Below, piece after piece: positions 9,093-17,983 of a DNA stretch of 57,284 nt (its first letter is position 1; every line of letters begins with the position of its first letter). Under the pieces are notes generated by a model that was not told the origin of the DNA, ran no database searches, and saw nothing but the letters and a program-made list of their open reading frames with translations. Location of the stretch: positions 1 through 57,284 of the forward strand of contig BEHM01000022.1 of assembly GCA_002923315.1 (NCBI GenBank), in the 5' to 3' direction. The translations under genes were made by a program, and so were the position numbers. The stretch is from a bacterium HR10 (GTDB lineage Bacteria; Acidobacteriota; Blastocatellia; HR10).

Positions 9093-9175
9093 TCACGACG
9101 GCGAGAAGGATACCCGCTTCTCCGTGAAGGTGGCAACCAGCGCGGAGAGGGCCAAATGGGGCGAGGTTCGGAGGA

Positions 9176-10333
9176 TCACGCGAGATGCCCCTGCAGCTTG
9201 ACGAGCAATTCGTCGAGGAACTGCTCGAAGTGCGCGACCATCCGCCGCGCGGTGAACCTCATGCGGACGCGGGCGCGCGCGGCCTCCCCCATCATCCGCC
9301 GCCGCGCGCCATCGCGCAGCAACAAGCCCATGGCCTCGGCGAGCGCGGGGGGATCTCCGGGGGGCACCAGAAGCCCCGTCTCCCCAGGCACGACGATCTC
9401 GCGCGCCCCTCCGAGATCGGTGGCGATCACCGGACGCCCAGCGGCCATCGCCTCGCAGAGGACCACGCCGAAGGATTCCGGCCGCGTGGCCGCATGCACG
9501 AGCAGATGGCTCATGGCGAGCACTTCCGGGATCTCGCGCCGAAATCCCGCGAAGATGACGCGCTCGTTGAGCCCCAGGGCTGCGACCAACCCGCGAAGCG
9601 ACGCGGCGTATCCCGATCGCGCTCCCTCCATCTCTCCCCCCACGATCAGGAACCCCACATCCGGCATCTCTGCGCCGAGGAGTCGCGCGGCATGGAGGAA
9701 GCAGTCGTATCCCTTCCCGGGCTCCAAGCGACCGATCGCGCTCACGAGATACCGGAACCGATCCACGCGCCACTCCTCACGGATTCGCGCCAGACGCTCC
9801 GGGTTCGGCGACCGAAAGCGCTCGACATCCACGCCCGGATGAATCACACGCAGTGGCGCGCCAGAGGCACCGAAAACCCGACGATGCGCTTCCGCCGCCG
9901 CGAATGAGCTCACGATGATTCCGCGCGCGGGAATGCGAACGGCCACGCGATCCAGATGATGCTCCGCCGAGGCGATCCCATGCTGCCACCATACGGCAGG
10001 GAGGCGCGCGAGCCACGCGGCCACTCCCCCATAGAGGTGTCCGTAGCCATGTGAGCTGATGACCAGTCGCGCTTCCTGTCGAAGAAACACGCGCCGGAGC
10101 GCCTCCACTGCGCGCCCATAATTGAACGGATCGCGCAGGCGCGTGATCGGCCGCAGGTGGACGGGAATCCCCGCATCCTGGACCTCCCGCACGAACGGCC
10201 CGTCCCTCAGGAAGACAACCAAGGGGGCGAACCGCGCGCGATCCAGTCCGCGCACGATCTCGAAGAAGACCGACTCCGCTCCCCCGCGCTCGCCCACGGG
10301 CAACACGAAGATGATGCTCGATGGCCGCCGCAT
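9176..10333 (-). CDS. GT4-type glycosyltransferase
   Basis: Group 1 glycosyltransferase of 385 residues. The N-terminal IFVLPVGERGGAESVFFEIV is the glycine-rich start. The donor domain has YLVSAIGRLEPGKGYDCFLHA near residue 210 and the EX7E block RPESFGVVLCEAMAAGRPVIAT, and it closes with GGAREIVVPGETGLLVPPGD. The gene follows the M50-like gene by 6 bp. The 125-bp gap after it, the widest in the operon, holds two hairpins. Confidence 0.92.
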   Translation of the reverse strand: MRRPSSIIFVLPVGERGGAESVFFEIVRGLDRARFAPLVVFLRDGPFVREVQDAGIPVHLRPITRLRDPFNYGRAVEALRRVFLRQEARLVISSHGYGHLYGGVAAWLARLPAVWWQHGIASAEHHLDRVAVRIPARGIIVSSFAAAEAHRRVFGASGAPLRVIHPGVDVERFRSPNPERLARIREEWRVDRFRYLVSAIGRLEPGKGYDCFLHAARLLGAEMPDVGFLIVGGEMEGARSGYAASLRGLVAALGLNERVIFAGFRREIPEVLAMSHLLVHAATRPESFGVVLCEAMAAGRPVIATDLGGAREIVVPGETGLLVPPGDPPALAEAMGLLLRDGARRRMMGEAARARVRMRFTARRMVAHFEQFLDELLVKLQGHLA

Positions 10334-10339
10334 GTCGGC

Positions 10340-11035
10340 TCACCTGGACGTCCGGCGATACGCGCGCGCGATGAGGACGAGGACCACGAGAGAGACGCCG
10401 CTCCACAGCAGCGCCCACACGAGAGCCGGAACGCGCGTCAGCTCCTGCATGGCGCGTGCATCGGTGTGCGTCTCCCCGGCGATCGAGAGCGCAAAGAGCG
10501 CCTTCAGGTCGAAGAGCGCATTCAAACAGCTTTGCACGGCCAGGAATCCGACAAGGCATTGGGCCGCGCGCGCCGAGGTGACCCAGAAGAGGATGCCGAA
10601 GAGGGCACTGGCGATCACTCCGGCGGCGAATCCGAATCCGATCACCGGACGAATGAAGGCGAGCGTCACCGTGGTGACCCCGAGAGCCGTCACGCCGAGC
10701 GCCGTCTTCGCGCGGCGCGGGTCCCGACACCACAAAAGGAGCGCGCTGCCATAGAGGACCGTCCCCACGTATCCGGCGCTGGAGATAAGGGGGACGAGTC
10801 CGCCGCGCGTGGCCGTCACCCCACTGCCATCGGGGTGAATCTGGATGTAAGCGACGCTGCCTCCGGTCATCACCGCCGCGAGCGCGTGCGCCGACTCGTG
10901 CACGAGCGTCACAAAGAGGCGCACGGGATAGACGATGACCTCCGCGTAGGGAGCGAACCACAGAAGGAGTGTCGCGCCCGAAGCCCACAGGAGCGCGCGC
11001 CGCCCATCCCGCACTCTGGCCCTTCGCCGCGCCAT
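10340..11035 (-). CDS. M50B-like membrane metalloprotease
   Basis: Membrane protein of 231 residues with about six hydrophobic segments. The zinc-binding HExxH motif is HESAH, in TLVHESAHALAAVMTGG near residue 47, inside or next to a membrane segment. This is the layout of the M50B/site-2-protease-like family. The second conserved region of the family is not clear to me, so activity is not certain. It heads the polysaccharide operon, 6 bp before a glycosyltransferase gene. No ribosome-binding site precedes the ATG. A TATAAT box ends 10 nt before it, so the mRNA may be leaderless. Confidence 0.8.
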   Translation of the reverse strand: MARRRARVRDGRRALLWASGATLLLWFAPYAEVIVYPVRLFVTLVHESAHALAAVMTGGSVAYIQIHPDGSGVTATRGGLVPLISSAGYVGTVLYGSALLLWCRDPRRAKTALGVTALGVTTVTLAFIRPVIGFGFAAGVIASALFGILFWVTSARAAQCLVGFLAVQSCLNALFDLKALFALSIAGETHTDARAMQELTRVPALVWALLWSGVSLVVLVLIARAYRRTSR

Positions 11036-11045
11036 GAGGCGACGA

Positions 11046-11051
11046 ATTATA
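11046..11051 (-). promoter_or_regulatory. -10 box close to the M50-like start codon
   Basis: A perfect TATAAT on the minus strand ends 10 nt before the ATG at 11035, so transcription would begin within a few bases of the start codon. No convincing -35 is seen at 16-18 nt. Confidence 0.45.
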
Positions 11052-11086
11052 CCATCGCGCCCGCGCCGGCGAGGGTGACCCGCGCG

Positions 11087-11115
11087 TTGCCTCCCCCCAC
11101 GGTCTGAAGTAAAAT
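11087..11115 (+). promoter_or_regulatory. Sigma70-type promoter for the DoxX gene
   Basis: TTGCCT (11087-11092) and TAAAAT (11110-11115) are separated by exactly 17 nt, about 40 bp before the DoxX ATG. It probably drives DoxX and the following plus-strand genes. Confidence 0.6.
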
Positions 11116-11154
11116 GAAGCGACGCGAGCGGTCGAGATTCAGTGCAAGGAGGGG

Positions 11155-11577
11155 ATGATGCTGGCGCAATGGCTCTCTCGATATAGCGAATGGTCAGCGC
11201 TCTTCCTCCGTCTGGCCGTTGGGGTGATCTTCATCGCGCACGGTCGGCAGAAGCTCTTCGGCGGGCTCGCCGGTTTCGCGCAGTATCTGGAATCGCTCGG
11301 CGTGCCGCTTCCCGGGCTTTTCGCCATCCTCGTCGCCCTCGTCGAATTCCTCGGAGGGATTTGTCTGCTGCTTGGACTCTTCACGCGGTGGGCCGCGCTT
11401 TTGATCGCGATCAACATGCTCGTGGCGATCCTGCGCGTCCATCTCCCTCACGGCCTGACGGGAGCTGGCGGCTTCGAATTCCCGCTCGCCCTTCTGGCGG
11501 CCGCCCTCTCACTCGCCCTCACCGGACCACAAAAGTTCTCGCTCGAGCGCAGCGTGCTCAACCGCGAACTCTCCTGA
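11155..11577 (+). CDS. DoxX family membrane protein
   Basis: Small integral membrane protein of 140 residues with four hydrophobic segments. The DoxX block LRLAVGVIFIAHGRQKLFGG lies near residues 18-37. VEFLGGICLLLGLFTRWAAL lies further on. DoxX proteins have been linked to thiosulfate:quinone oxidoreduction and to oxidative stress, but most members have no proven role, so no specific function is assigned. AAGGAGGGG directly precedes two consecutive ATG codons, and the second has the better spacing. The enoyl-CoA hydratase gene starts 10 bp after the stop. Confidence 0.9.
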   Translation: MMLAQWLSRYSEWSALFLRLAVGVIFIAHGRQKLFGGLAGFAQYLESLGVPLPGLFAILVALVEFLGGICLLLGLFTRWAALLIAINMLVAILRVHLPHGLTGAGGFEFPLALLAAALSLALTGPQKFSLERSVLNRELS

Positions 11578-11587
11578 GGAGGCGACG

Positions 11588-12352
11588 ATGTCCGAACCGA
11601 TGATCCTCAGTGAGCGCCGAGATCGCATCTTGAGACTCACGCTGAACCGGCCTCCGCTCAACATCCTCAACATTCCCATGCTGCAGGAACTCCAGCGAGC
11701 GCTCGAGCGCGTGAACGAAGACGTGCACATCGTGCTCCTGGAGAGCGGGATCGAGCGCGCCTTCTCCGCCGGCGCCGATGTGGCCGATCACGTGCCGGAG
11801 CGCGTCGAGGAGATGCTCACCGGCCTACATCGCGCGATCGCGCGGCTTTTGGAGATGGAGGCCATCTCGGTGGCCGTCGTTCGAGGGCACTGCTTGGGCG
11901 GAGGGATGGAGTTGGCCATGAGCTGCGATTTCCTCATCGCCGGTGAGAGCGCGCGTTTCGGACAACCGGAGATTCACCTCGGCTGCTTCCCTCCGGTCGC
12001 CGCGGTGCTGCTCCCGCAACTGATCGGCCCGCGTCGCGCTACGGAGTTGATCCTGACCGGGAAGACGATCTCCGCGCGCGAGGCTGAAGCCATGGGCGTG
12101 GTGACGCGCGTCGTCCCCGATGATCAGGTGGCTCAGGCCGTCGAGGAACTCCTGGGCGAGCTCTCGCGGAAGAGCCCAGTGGTCCTCAAGCTCACCAAGC
12201 GCGCGCTCCGCTACGGCCGAGCGCTCGATCCCACAACGGCGCTGCGGGCGGTCGAACGGCTCTATCTCGATGAACTCATGGCCACCGAAGACGCGCGCGA
12301 GGGTATCCGGGCATTTCTGGAGAAACGCACTCCCGTGTGGGTCGGCCGATGA
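11588..12352 (+). CDS. Enoyl-CoA hydratase/isomerase family protein
   Basis: Crotonase-fold enzyme of 254 residues, acting on a CoA thioester. The oxyanion-hole and active-site blocks are FSAGADVADH near residue 59 and GHCLGGGMELAMSCDFLIA near residue 98. Both catalytic glutamates are present, one in GGGMEL and the other in QPEIHLG. The segment EIHLGCFPPVAAVLLP recalls cyclohexa-1,5-dienecarbonyl-CoA hydratases of aromatic degradation, but no other pathway gene is nearby, so the substrate stays open. GAGGAGG lies upstream of the ATG. It is probably co-transcribed with the DoxX gene. Confidence 0.88.
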   Translation: MSEPMILSERRDRILRLTLNRPPLNILNIPMLQELQRALERVNEDVHIVLLESGIERAFSAGADVADHVPERVEEMLTGLHRAIARLLEMEAISVAVVRGHCLGGGMELAMSCDFLIAGESARFGQPEIHLGCFPPVAAVLLPQLIGPRRATELILTGKTISAREAEAMGVVTRVVPDDQVAQAVEELLGELSRKSPVVLKLTKRALRYGRALDPTTALRAVERLYLDELMATEDAREGIRAFLEKRTPVWVGR

Positions 12353-12398
12353 AGGCCCGCGGGGATGAAGGAACGGCGGAACGCTTCGGAGGTGCGAG

Positions 12399-14183
12399 AT
12401 GAATGTCGGCGCATTGATGGGATTCTCACTCCTGACCCTGCTCGGCGGATACATCTTCTACGGGCGATTCGTGGCTCGCTTGGCGGGCATTGACCCGCAG
12501 CGCCCAACGCCCGCCGTGACCGTGAACGATGGCGTGGATTTCGTCCCCACGCGGACGCCGGTCCTCTTCGGCCATCACTTCGCGTCCATCGCCGCAGCTG
12601 GACCGATCGTCGGACCGACGCTGGCCGTCATGTACGGCTTCTTGCCCGCGTGGCTATGGATCGTCGTCGGCGTGATCTTCATCGGAGCGGTCCATGACTT
12701 CATCGCACTCTTTGTGAGCGTGCGGGAGGGCGGACGCTCGATCGCTGAGGTCGCTCGACGAACGCTGGGGAAAGGCGGGTTCATCTTCTTCGTCACCTTC
12801 GCCATCTTGCTCTGCGTCCTGGTCTCGGCAGCCTTTCTGCAACTGACGGCTGTAGCGCTGACCTCCCTCTATCCGACGCGAGAACTCGGGCTGGCTCCCG
12901 ATCAGTCCCTCATCCAGACGACTGTTCGAGATGGGGTCACTTATGCGAAGATCGGGGGCATCGCTTCGACCTCCGTTGTCGTCATCACGTTGCTGGCTCC
13001 CGTGATGGGGTGGTTGCTCTATAAGCGGCGTGTGCGCACGCGGTGGATGAGCGGGCTGGCCCTGCTGATCTGCGCCCTCTCGGTGTGGATCGGACTGCAG
13101 TATCCGATCACCCTCGACCCGAAGGCGTGGATGCTCGTCATCTGCGGATACGTCTTCGTGGCCGCGTGGATCCCGGTCTGGCTCGTCCTTCAGCCGCGTG
13201 ACTTCGTGAACGTGCACCTCTTATACATCGGCCTGGCCACGATGGTCATCGGCCTGATCAGCGGCGGATGGCACGGAGTGACCATGAACGCACCGATCGT
13301 GCATCTGGGAAGCGAGAGCACGGCGGCCCTGGGTTGGGCCTGGCCCTTCCTCTTTGTGACCATCGCCTGCGGGGCATGTTCAGGCGCGCACGCCCTCATC
13401 GCCGGTGGCACGACGTGCAAGCAGCTGGCCTCCGAGCGAGATGCGCCGGTCATCGGCTACGGGGGGATGTTGCTGGAGGCCCTTCTGGGCATCTGCGTGA
13501 CGTTGATTGTGCTCGGTGGACTGAGTTTTGATGAGTACAAGGCGCTCGTCTGGCCCACGGATGAGATGGGGCATCTCAAGACGGGGAACGCGCCGCTGGC
13601 CTTCGCCGTGGCGGTCGGGAAGATGCTTTACGCCGGGTTGGGGCTTCCGCCCGCTTATGGGACGATCTTCGGCATCCTCATGCTGGAAGGGTTTCTCCTG
13701 ACGACCGTGGATACGCTCGTGCGCTTGACCCGCTATCTCTTCGAAGAGCTGTGGATGGCCGTGCTCCCGAATCCACCAGCCCTCCTGCGAAATCGCATCG
13801 CGAATTCGGTGATTGCCTTGAGCGGCATCGCGCTCTTGACCTTCACCAATGCCTATCAAGCGATCTGGCCCATCTTCGGCTCGGCGAATCAGCTTCTGGC
13901 GGCCCTGACGCTCATCACGGCGACGGCCTGGCTCTTCAAACACGCGCGGGCGATCTGGTTCACAGCATGGCCCGCCGTCTTCATGATCGCGACGACGATG
14001 ACCTCGCTCGTTCTCTTGCTGCCCCGATACGTGCGTACGGGAAGCTGGACGCTCGCTGGCACGGATGTACTGCTGTTGATTCTCGTCGCGGGGATGCTGA
14101 CGGTCACCTGGCGGTATTTCCGATGGCGCGCGGCTTCGCCCCGTCCCTCCCTGGAAGCGGAAGCGCCCGCTTTCGATCCGTGA
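12399..14183 (+). CDS. CstA family carbon-starvation transporter
   Basis: Membrane transporter of 594 residues with around 15 hydrophobic segments. The N-terminus GGYIFYGRFVARLAGIDP, then GVDFVPTRTPVLFGHHFASI, then AAGPIVGPTLAVMYGFLPAW are the diagnostic CstA blocks. Characterised relatives take up peptides or pyruvate during carbon limitation. It is shorter than E. coli CstA (about 700 residues) but similar to other shortened members. GGAGG precedes the ATG by 7 nt. An AcuC-like deacetylase gene follows after 21 bp, so the pair may be one transcription unit. Confidence 0.92.
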   Translation: MNVGALMGFSLLTLLGGYIFYGRFVARLAGIDPQRPTPAVTVNDGVDFVPTRTPVLFGHHFASIAAAGPIVGPTLAVMYGFLPAWLWIVVGVIFIGAVHDFIALFVSVREGGRSIAEVARRTLGKGGFIFFVTFAILLCVLVSAAFLQLTAVALTSLYPTRELGLAPDQSLIQTTVRDGVTYAKIGGIASTSVVVITLLAPVMGWLLYKRRVRTRWMSGLALLICALSVWIGLQYPITLDPKAWMLVICGYVFVAAWIPVWLVLQPRDFVNVHLLYIGLATMVIGLISGGWHGVTMNAPIVHLGSESTAALGWAWPFLFVTIACGACSGAHALIAGGTTCKQLASERDAPVIGYGGMLLEALLGICVTLIVLGGLSFDEYKALVWPTDEMGHLKTGNAPLAFAVAVGKMLYAGLGLPPAYGTIFGILMLEGFLLTTVDTLVRLTRYLFEELWMAVLPNPPALLRNRIANSVIALSGIALLTFTNAYQAIWPIFGSANQLLAALTLITATAWLFKHARAIWFTAWPAVFMIATTMTSLVLLLPRYVRTGSWTLAGTDVLLLILVAGMLTVTWRYFRWRAASPRPSLEAEAPAFDP

Positions 14184-14204
14184 CCGTCGCGCGCGTGGGA
14201 GGGG

Positions 14205-15338
14205 ATGATGCCGAAAGCCGTCTTTCTCTACAGCGATGAGTTCGCCCGTTATGACTACGGCCTCACGCACCCGCTGAAGATGCGGCGTCTGCGTCTGGTC
14301 TACGAACTGCTGCACGCGTATGGCGTCTTCGCCGATCCCGATGTGGCGCTCATCGAGCCGAAACCCGCGCGCGAGGAAGATGCCCGCTCCTTTCACACCG
14401 AGGATTACCTGGCCGTTCTGCGCGCGCTGGACGAAGGGATCTACCCGAGCAATCCCTATGCGTACGGCCTGGGACCGGGCGATAATCCGATCTTCCCTGG
14501 CCTCTATCGGCTGGCGCTGTTGATCACCGGCTCTTCGCTCGAAGCCGCGCGGCTTGTGGATGCGCGGGAGACGCCCGTCGCCTTCAGCGTCGCCGGCGGC
14601 TTGCACCATGCGTTGCCCCATCGAGCCTCGGGCTTCTGTTATCTCGACGATCCGGTCATCGCGATCAAGTGGTTACTGAAACGCGGCCACCGCGTGGTGT
14701 ACGTGGACATTGACGCGCATCACGGGGATGGTGTGCAACTGGCCTTCTACGACACGGACCGCGTGCTCACGATCTCGTTCCATGAGGATGGCCGTTTCCT
14801 CTTTCCGGGGACCGGATTCGTGGATGAGTTGGGCGAAGGGGCGGGCTACGGGTATTCGGTGAACGTCCCGCTCTATCCGGGCACGGATGATGAGACCTAC
14901 GTGTGGGCGTTCGAAGAGGTCGTCCCTCCGCTCATTGAGCTGTATCGGCCCGACGTGCTCGTCACCCAATTGGGCGTGGACAGCTTCGCGACCGATCCGC
15001 TGACGGATTTGCGCCTGACGACGCACGGATATACGCGCGTCCTCACACGGCTGAAGAGCTTCGGCCTCCCCTGGGTCGCTCTCGGTGGTGGGGGATACAA
15101 CCTCTCCAATGTGGCGCGCGCGTGGACGCTCGCCTTCGCTATCATGTGTGGGATCGAATTGCCCGATGAACTTCCGCCCGCAGCCCGCGAGGCCCTTCGC
15201 CGCGAAGGGTTCGACGTCCGATACCTCCGTGATCCGGAACCGACGACCAGCTCCGATCCGCGCGTGCGCGAGCAGGCGGAGAAGAGCGTCCGCTACATTC
15301 AAGAGCACGTCCTTCGGCGACTGGCCGCGCGCTCATGA
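14205..15338 (+). CDS. AcuC / class I histone-deacetylase-like protein
   Basis: Zinc-dependent deacetylase of the arginase fold, 377 residues. The active site is intact. HHALPHRASGFCYLDD near residue 131 has the paired histidines. VVYVDIDAHHGDGVQ near residue 166 has the zinc aspartate and histidine. LGVDSFATDPL and GGGGYNL complete the set. Bacterial AcuC removes acetyl groups from acetyl-CoA synthetase, but other relatives act on small acetyl-amides, so the substrate is inferred. It sits 21 bp after cstA, a suggestive partner in acetate or pyruvate use. GGGAGGGG precedes two ATG codons; the second may be the one used. Confidence 0.9.
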   Translation: MMPKAVFLYSDEFARYDYGLTHPLKMRRLRLVYELLHAYGVFADPDVALIEPKPAREEDARSFHTEDYLAVLRALDEGIYPSNPYAYGLGPGDNPIFPGLYRLALLITGSSLEAARLVDARETPVAFSVAGGLHHALPHRASGFCYLDDPVIAIKWLLKRGHRVVYVDIDAHHGDGVQLAFYDTDRVLTISFHEDGRFLFPGTGFVDELGEGAGYGYSVNVPLYPGTDDETYVWAFEEVVPPLIELYRPDVLVTQLGVDSFATDPLTDLRLTTHGYTRVLTRLKSFGLPWVALGGGGYNLSNVARAWTLAFAIMCGIELPDELPPAAREALRREGFDVRYLRDPEPTTSSDPRVREQAEKSVRYIQEHVLRRLAARS

Positions 15339-15344
15339 TCGGCC

Positions 15345-17903
15345 ATGAAGCGAACATCCGGATCCCGAGAGATTCTCCTGCAAGGGCGTCGAAGATGGGG
15401 GATGCTCCTGCTCGCCATCACCTGCCTCTTGTGGTCTCCGGCGTGGGCGAAGACGGACGTTTCGGCTCCCCAAGCGCGATTGCTCATCACCGTCGTGGAT
15501 GACAACGGTCGGCCGATCGCCGGCGCTCGAGTGACGCTCGAGCACGCGGAGACCGGAACCCTCCGCACGGGAGAGACGGATCACGTGGGCCGCTGCGCTC
15601 TCCTCGATCTCCCTGCGGGGATGTACCGGCTGCGCGTCGAGAAGGAGCGCTTCTACACCATCACCGTACCCGACGTTCGTCTCCCGGAGAACGCGGCGAT
15701 AGAGATTGTGCTGCGCCGAGAACAGGAGTTTGTCGAGGTCATGGAGGTGACGCCCTCCTCCGCCGCCCTTGATCCCTGGCAGACGGCGGCGCGCGTGGAG
15801 CTGAGCGCTTCGGAGATCCTCACCCTCCCCACGCCGGTCATGCGCGATCTGCGATATGCGCTCGCGATGCTGCCGGGCGTCGTCCAAGATCCCTCGGGGG
15901 ATCTCCACATCGCGGGTTCGGCGACGTCGCAGACCCTCACGACGCTGGACGGTTTCACGATCACGCATCCGATCACGGGGCGGCTCGATCTGCGTGTGAG
16001 CGTGGATGCCGTCCGCGAGGTCAGCGTCCACCACAGCCGATACTCCGCCGAGTACGGACGGGGCTCCGGCGGCGTGCTCGAGCTGAGCACGGCGATGGGC
16101 GATGATCGGTTCCGCTTCTCCGCGACCGATGTCCTTCCCTCTCTTCAGCACCGCAAGGGGCTTCACCTGAACAACTGGACTCCGCGCGCGACAGTCTCCG
16201 GACCGCTGCGGAAGAAGCGCGCGTGGTTTTATGAGGCTGCAGAGGGAGAGTATGATGTCACGATCGTGGAGGAGCTGCCGCGCGGCGCGGATCGCAACCG
16301 AGCGTGGCGGTTGGGCGATCTCACGAAAGTGCAGGTGAACGCGAGCGCGTCCCATCTGCTGACGTTCACGCTTCTCACCCATCGCTTTCGATCCCCTTAC
16401 GATGGGCTCTCACGGTTTGCCCCGCGCGAGACGACGCGCCGCGTGAGTCAGGGAGCGGACTTCTTCGCCTTGAAGGGACAGGTGTATCGCTCCGATGGAC
16501 TCCTGCTCGAATACGGTGTGGGCCTGGCGCACTTTCGCGACGCCGAACGTCCCCGAGGGGATGCCCCGTATCGCCTCTCCCCTGAAGGCGCGGGCGGCCA
16601 CTCCTTCCGAACGGCGGAGCGTCGCGCGCATCGGCTTCAGGGGATTCTGAATCTCACCCTTCCGAGTTTCTTCTGGCACGGGCGACATGAAGTGAAGATC
16701 GGGACGGAGTGGATCCACGTCGGCGCGCGAGAGCATGTCCGGCGCCGCCCGCTCACCTTCGTCCGAGCGGATGGAACGCCCATACGAGCCGTGTCGTTCT
16801 CCCCCGCTCCGGAGACGCGACTGACGAATGTGGAGCTGGCGTTCTACGGACAGAATCGGTGGGTCTTCGCCTCGCGCGGCGTGGTGGAGCTCGGACTCCG
16901 ACTCGATTGGGATTCGCTGCATCGTACCGCCCGCTGGTCCCCTCGCGTTGCCGCGAGTTATCTCCTCACGGCGGATCGTCGGACGAAGCTCACGGGCGGT
17001 CTCGGCCTCTTCCATGACGCGACGCCGCTGGACGTAGTCCTGCGGTCCCAGAGCGGACGACGACAAGACCTCTTCTACGCCGGAGATGGACGCGCGGTGG
17101 AGGAGATCGTGGAGACCACATTTCGCGCCGATGTGCGCGCGCTCGCTTCGCCCCGCGCCTTCATCTGGAGCCTCGGTGTGGAGCGCCAGCTCCCGGCCGG
17201 GTTCGTCCTCTCTCTCGAATTTCTCCAGAAGCGTGGTCATCACGGATGGGTGTATCTGCCCGCGCCTGAAAGCGAGGGCGCGACGCCTGCGCGCTCGGAT
17301 TCGCGAGAGCGCTCTGCACTTTCGCCCGCCGCGGGTCCTCTGATGCGACATCAGGTGTTCGAGCTGCGCGATCACAAGCGCGATCGGTATGACGCGCTTC
17401 AGGTGACGCTCCGCTGGAACGTGCGGGAGATGCACCCACTGCTGGCTTCCTACGTTCGCTCCCGCGCGCGCTCGAACGCCGTGCTGGATTTCGCCCCGGA
17501 TATGCTCGTGCTGGGTGCGCAGGCTGGCGGACCGCTGCCGTGGGATACGCCCCATCGCTTCCTCCTCTGGGGATGGGCCCCGCTGCCGAAACGATTCACC
17601 CTGGCCTATACAGTGGAATGGCGCGATGGATACCCGTTCCTCGTCGTCAACGAAGCGCAGCGGTTGGCGGAGCCGCCGAATCGCCGACGGCTCCCCGCCT
17701 ATTTCTCCCTGAACCTCCACCTGGAGCGGCGCTTCCGATTCCTCGGCTTGCATTGGGCGTTGCGCGCGGGCATCAACAATGTGACGAACCGCCCGAATCC
17801 TTCGACCGTGAACAACAATGTGGACTCACCGCATTTCCTCACCTGGGGGGGGACGGAACGCCGCACGTTCGTGGGCCGCCTTCGGCTCCTGGGACGGAAG
17901 TAA
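15345..17903 (+). CDS. TonB-dependent receptor-like outer membrane protein
   Basis: Outer membrane beta-barrel protein of 852 residues. A signal peptide (hydrophobic core [16 protein letters not shown]) is followed by a carboxypeptidase-regulatory/CNA-B-like domain ([20 protein letters not shown], about residues 45-125). A plug-like segment runs over about 140-240, with [15 protein letters not shown] and [17 protein letters not shown]. The rest is barrel, rich in alternating strands. This domain order is typical of acidobacterial and Bacteroidetes receptors. No TonB box is obvious. The ATG lies 6 bp after the acuC-like stop and has no ribosome-binding site, so translation may be coupled. ATG 15402 is an alternative. 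Confidence 0.85.
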   Translation: MKRTSGSREILLQGRRRWGMLLLAITCLLWSPAWAKTDVSAPQARLLITVVDDNGRPIAGARVTLEHAETGTLRTGETDHVGRCALLDLPAGMYRLRVEKERFYTITVPDVRLPENAAIEIVLRREQEFVEVMEVTPSSAALDPWQTAARVELSASEILTLPTPVMRDLRYALAMLPGVVQDPSGDLHIAGSATSQTLTTLDGFTITHPITGRLDLRVSVDAVREVSVHHSRYSAEYGRGSGGVLELSTAMGDDRFRFSATDVLPSLQHRKGLHLNNWTPRATVSGPLRKKRAWFYEAAEGEYDVTIVEELPRGADRNRAWRLGDLTKVQVNASASHLLTFTLLTHRFRSPYDGLSRFAPRETTRRVSQGADFFALKGQVYRSDGLLLEYGVGLAHFRDAERPRGDAPYRLSPEGAGGHSFRTAERRAHRLQGILNLTLPSFFWHGRHEVKIGTEWIHVGAREHVRRRPLTFVRADGTPIRAVSFSPAPETRLTNVELAFYGQNRWVFASRGVVELGLRLDWDSLHRTARWSPRVAASYLLTADRRTKLTGGLGLFHDATPLDVVLRSQSGRRQDLFYAGDGRAVEEIVETTFRADVRALASPRAFIWSLGVERQLPAGFVLSLEFLQKRGHHGWVYLPAPESEGATPARSDSRERSALSPAAGPLMRHQVFELRDHKRDRYDALQVTLRWNVREMHPLLASYVRSRARSNAVLDFAPDMLVLGAQAGGPLPWDTPHRFLLWGWAPLPKRFTLAYTVEWRDGYPFLVVNEAQRLAEPPNRRRLPAYFSLNLHLERRFRFLGLHWALRAGINNVTNRPNPSTVNNNVDSPHFLTWGGTERRTFVGRLRLLGRK

Positions 17904-17923
17904 CGCGCGGAGGCCCCCCTTCC

Positions 17924-17952
17924 TTGACATCCCAAGGGGGCGCTCCTATATT
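17924..17952 (+). promoter_or_regulatory. Near-consensus sigma70 promoter for dnaJ
   Basis: TTGACA (17924-17929) and TATATT (17947-17952) are separated by exactly 17 nt. Transcription would start near 17959, about 25 nt before the dnaJ ATG. No CIRCE-like inverted repeat is visible around it. Confidence 0.75.
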
Positions 17953-17983
17953 CCCCTTCGGAAGCGCGAATGAGAGCGCGACG

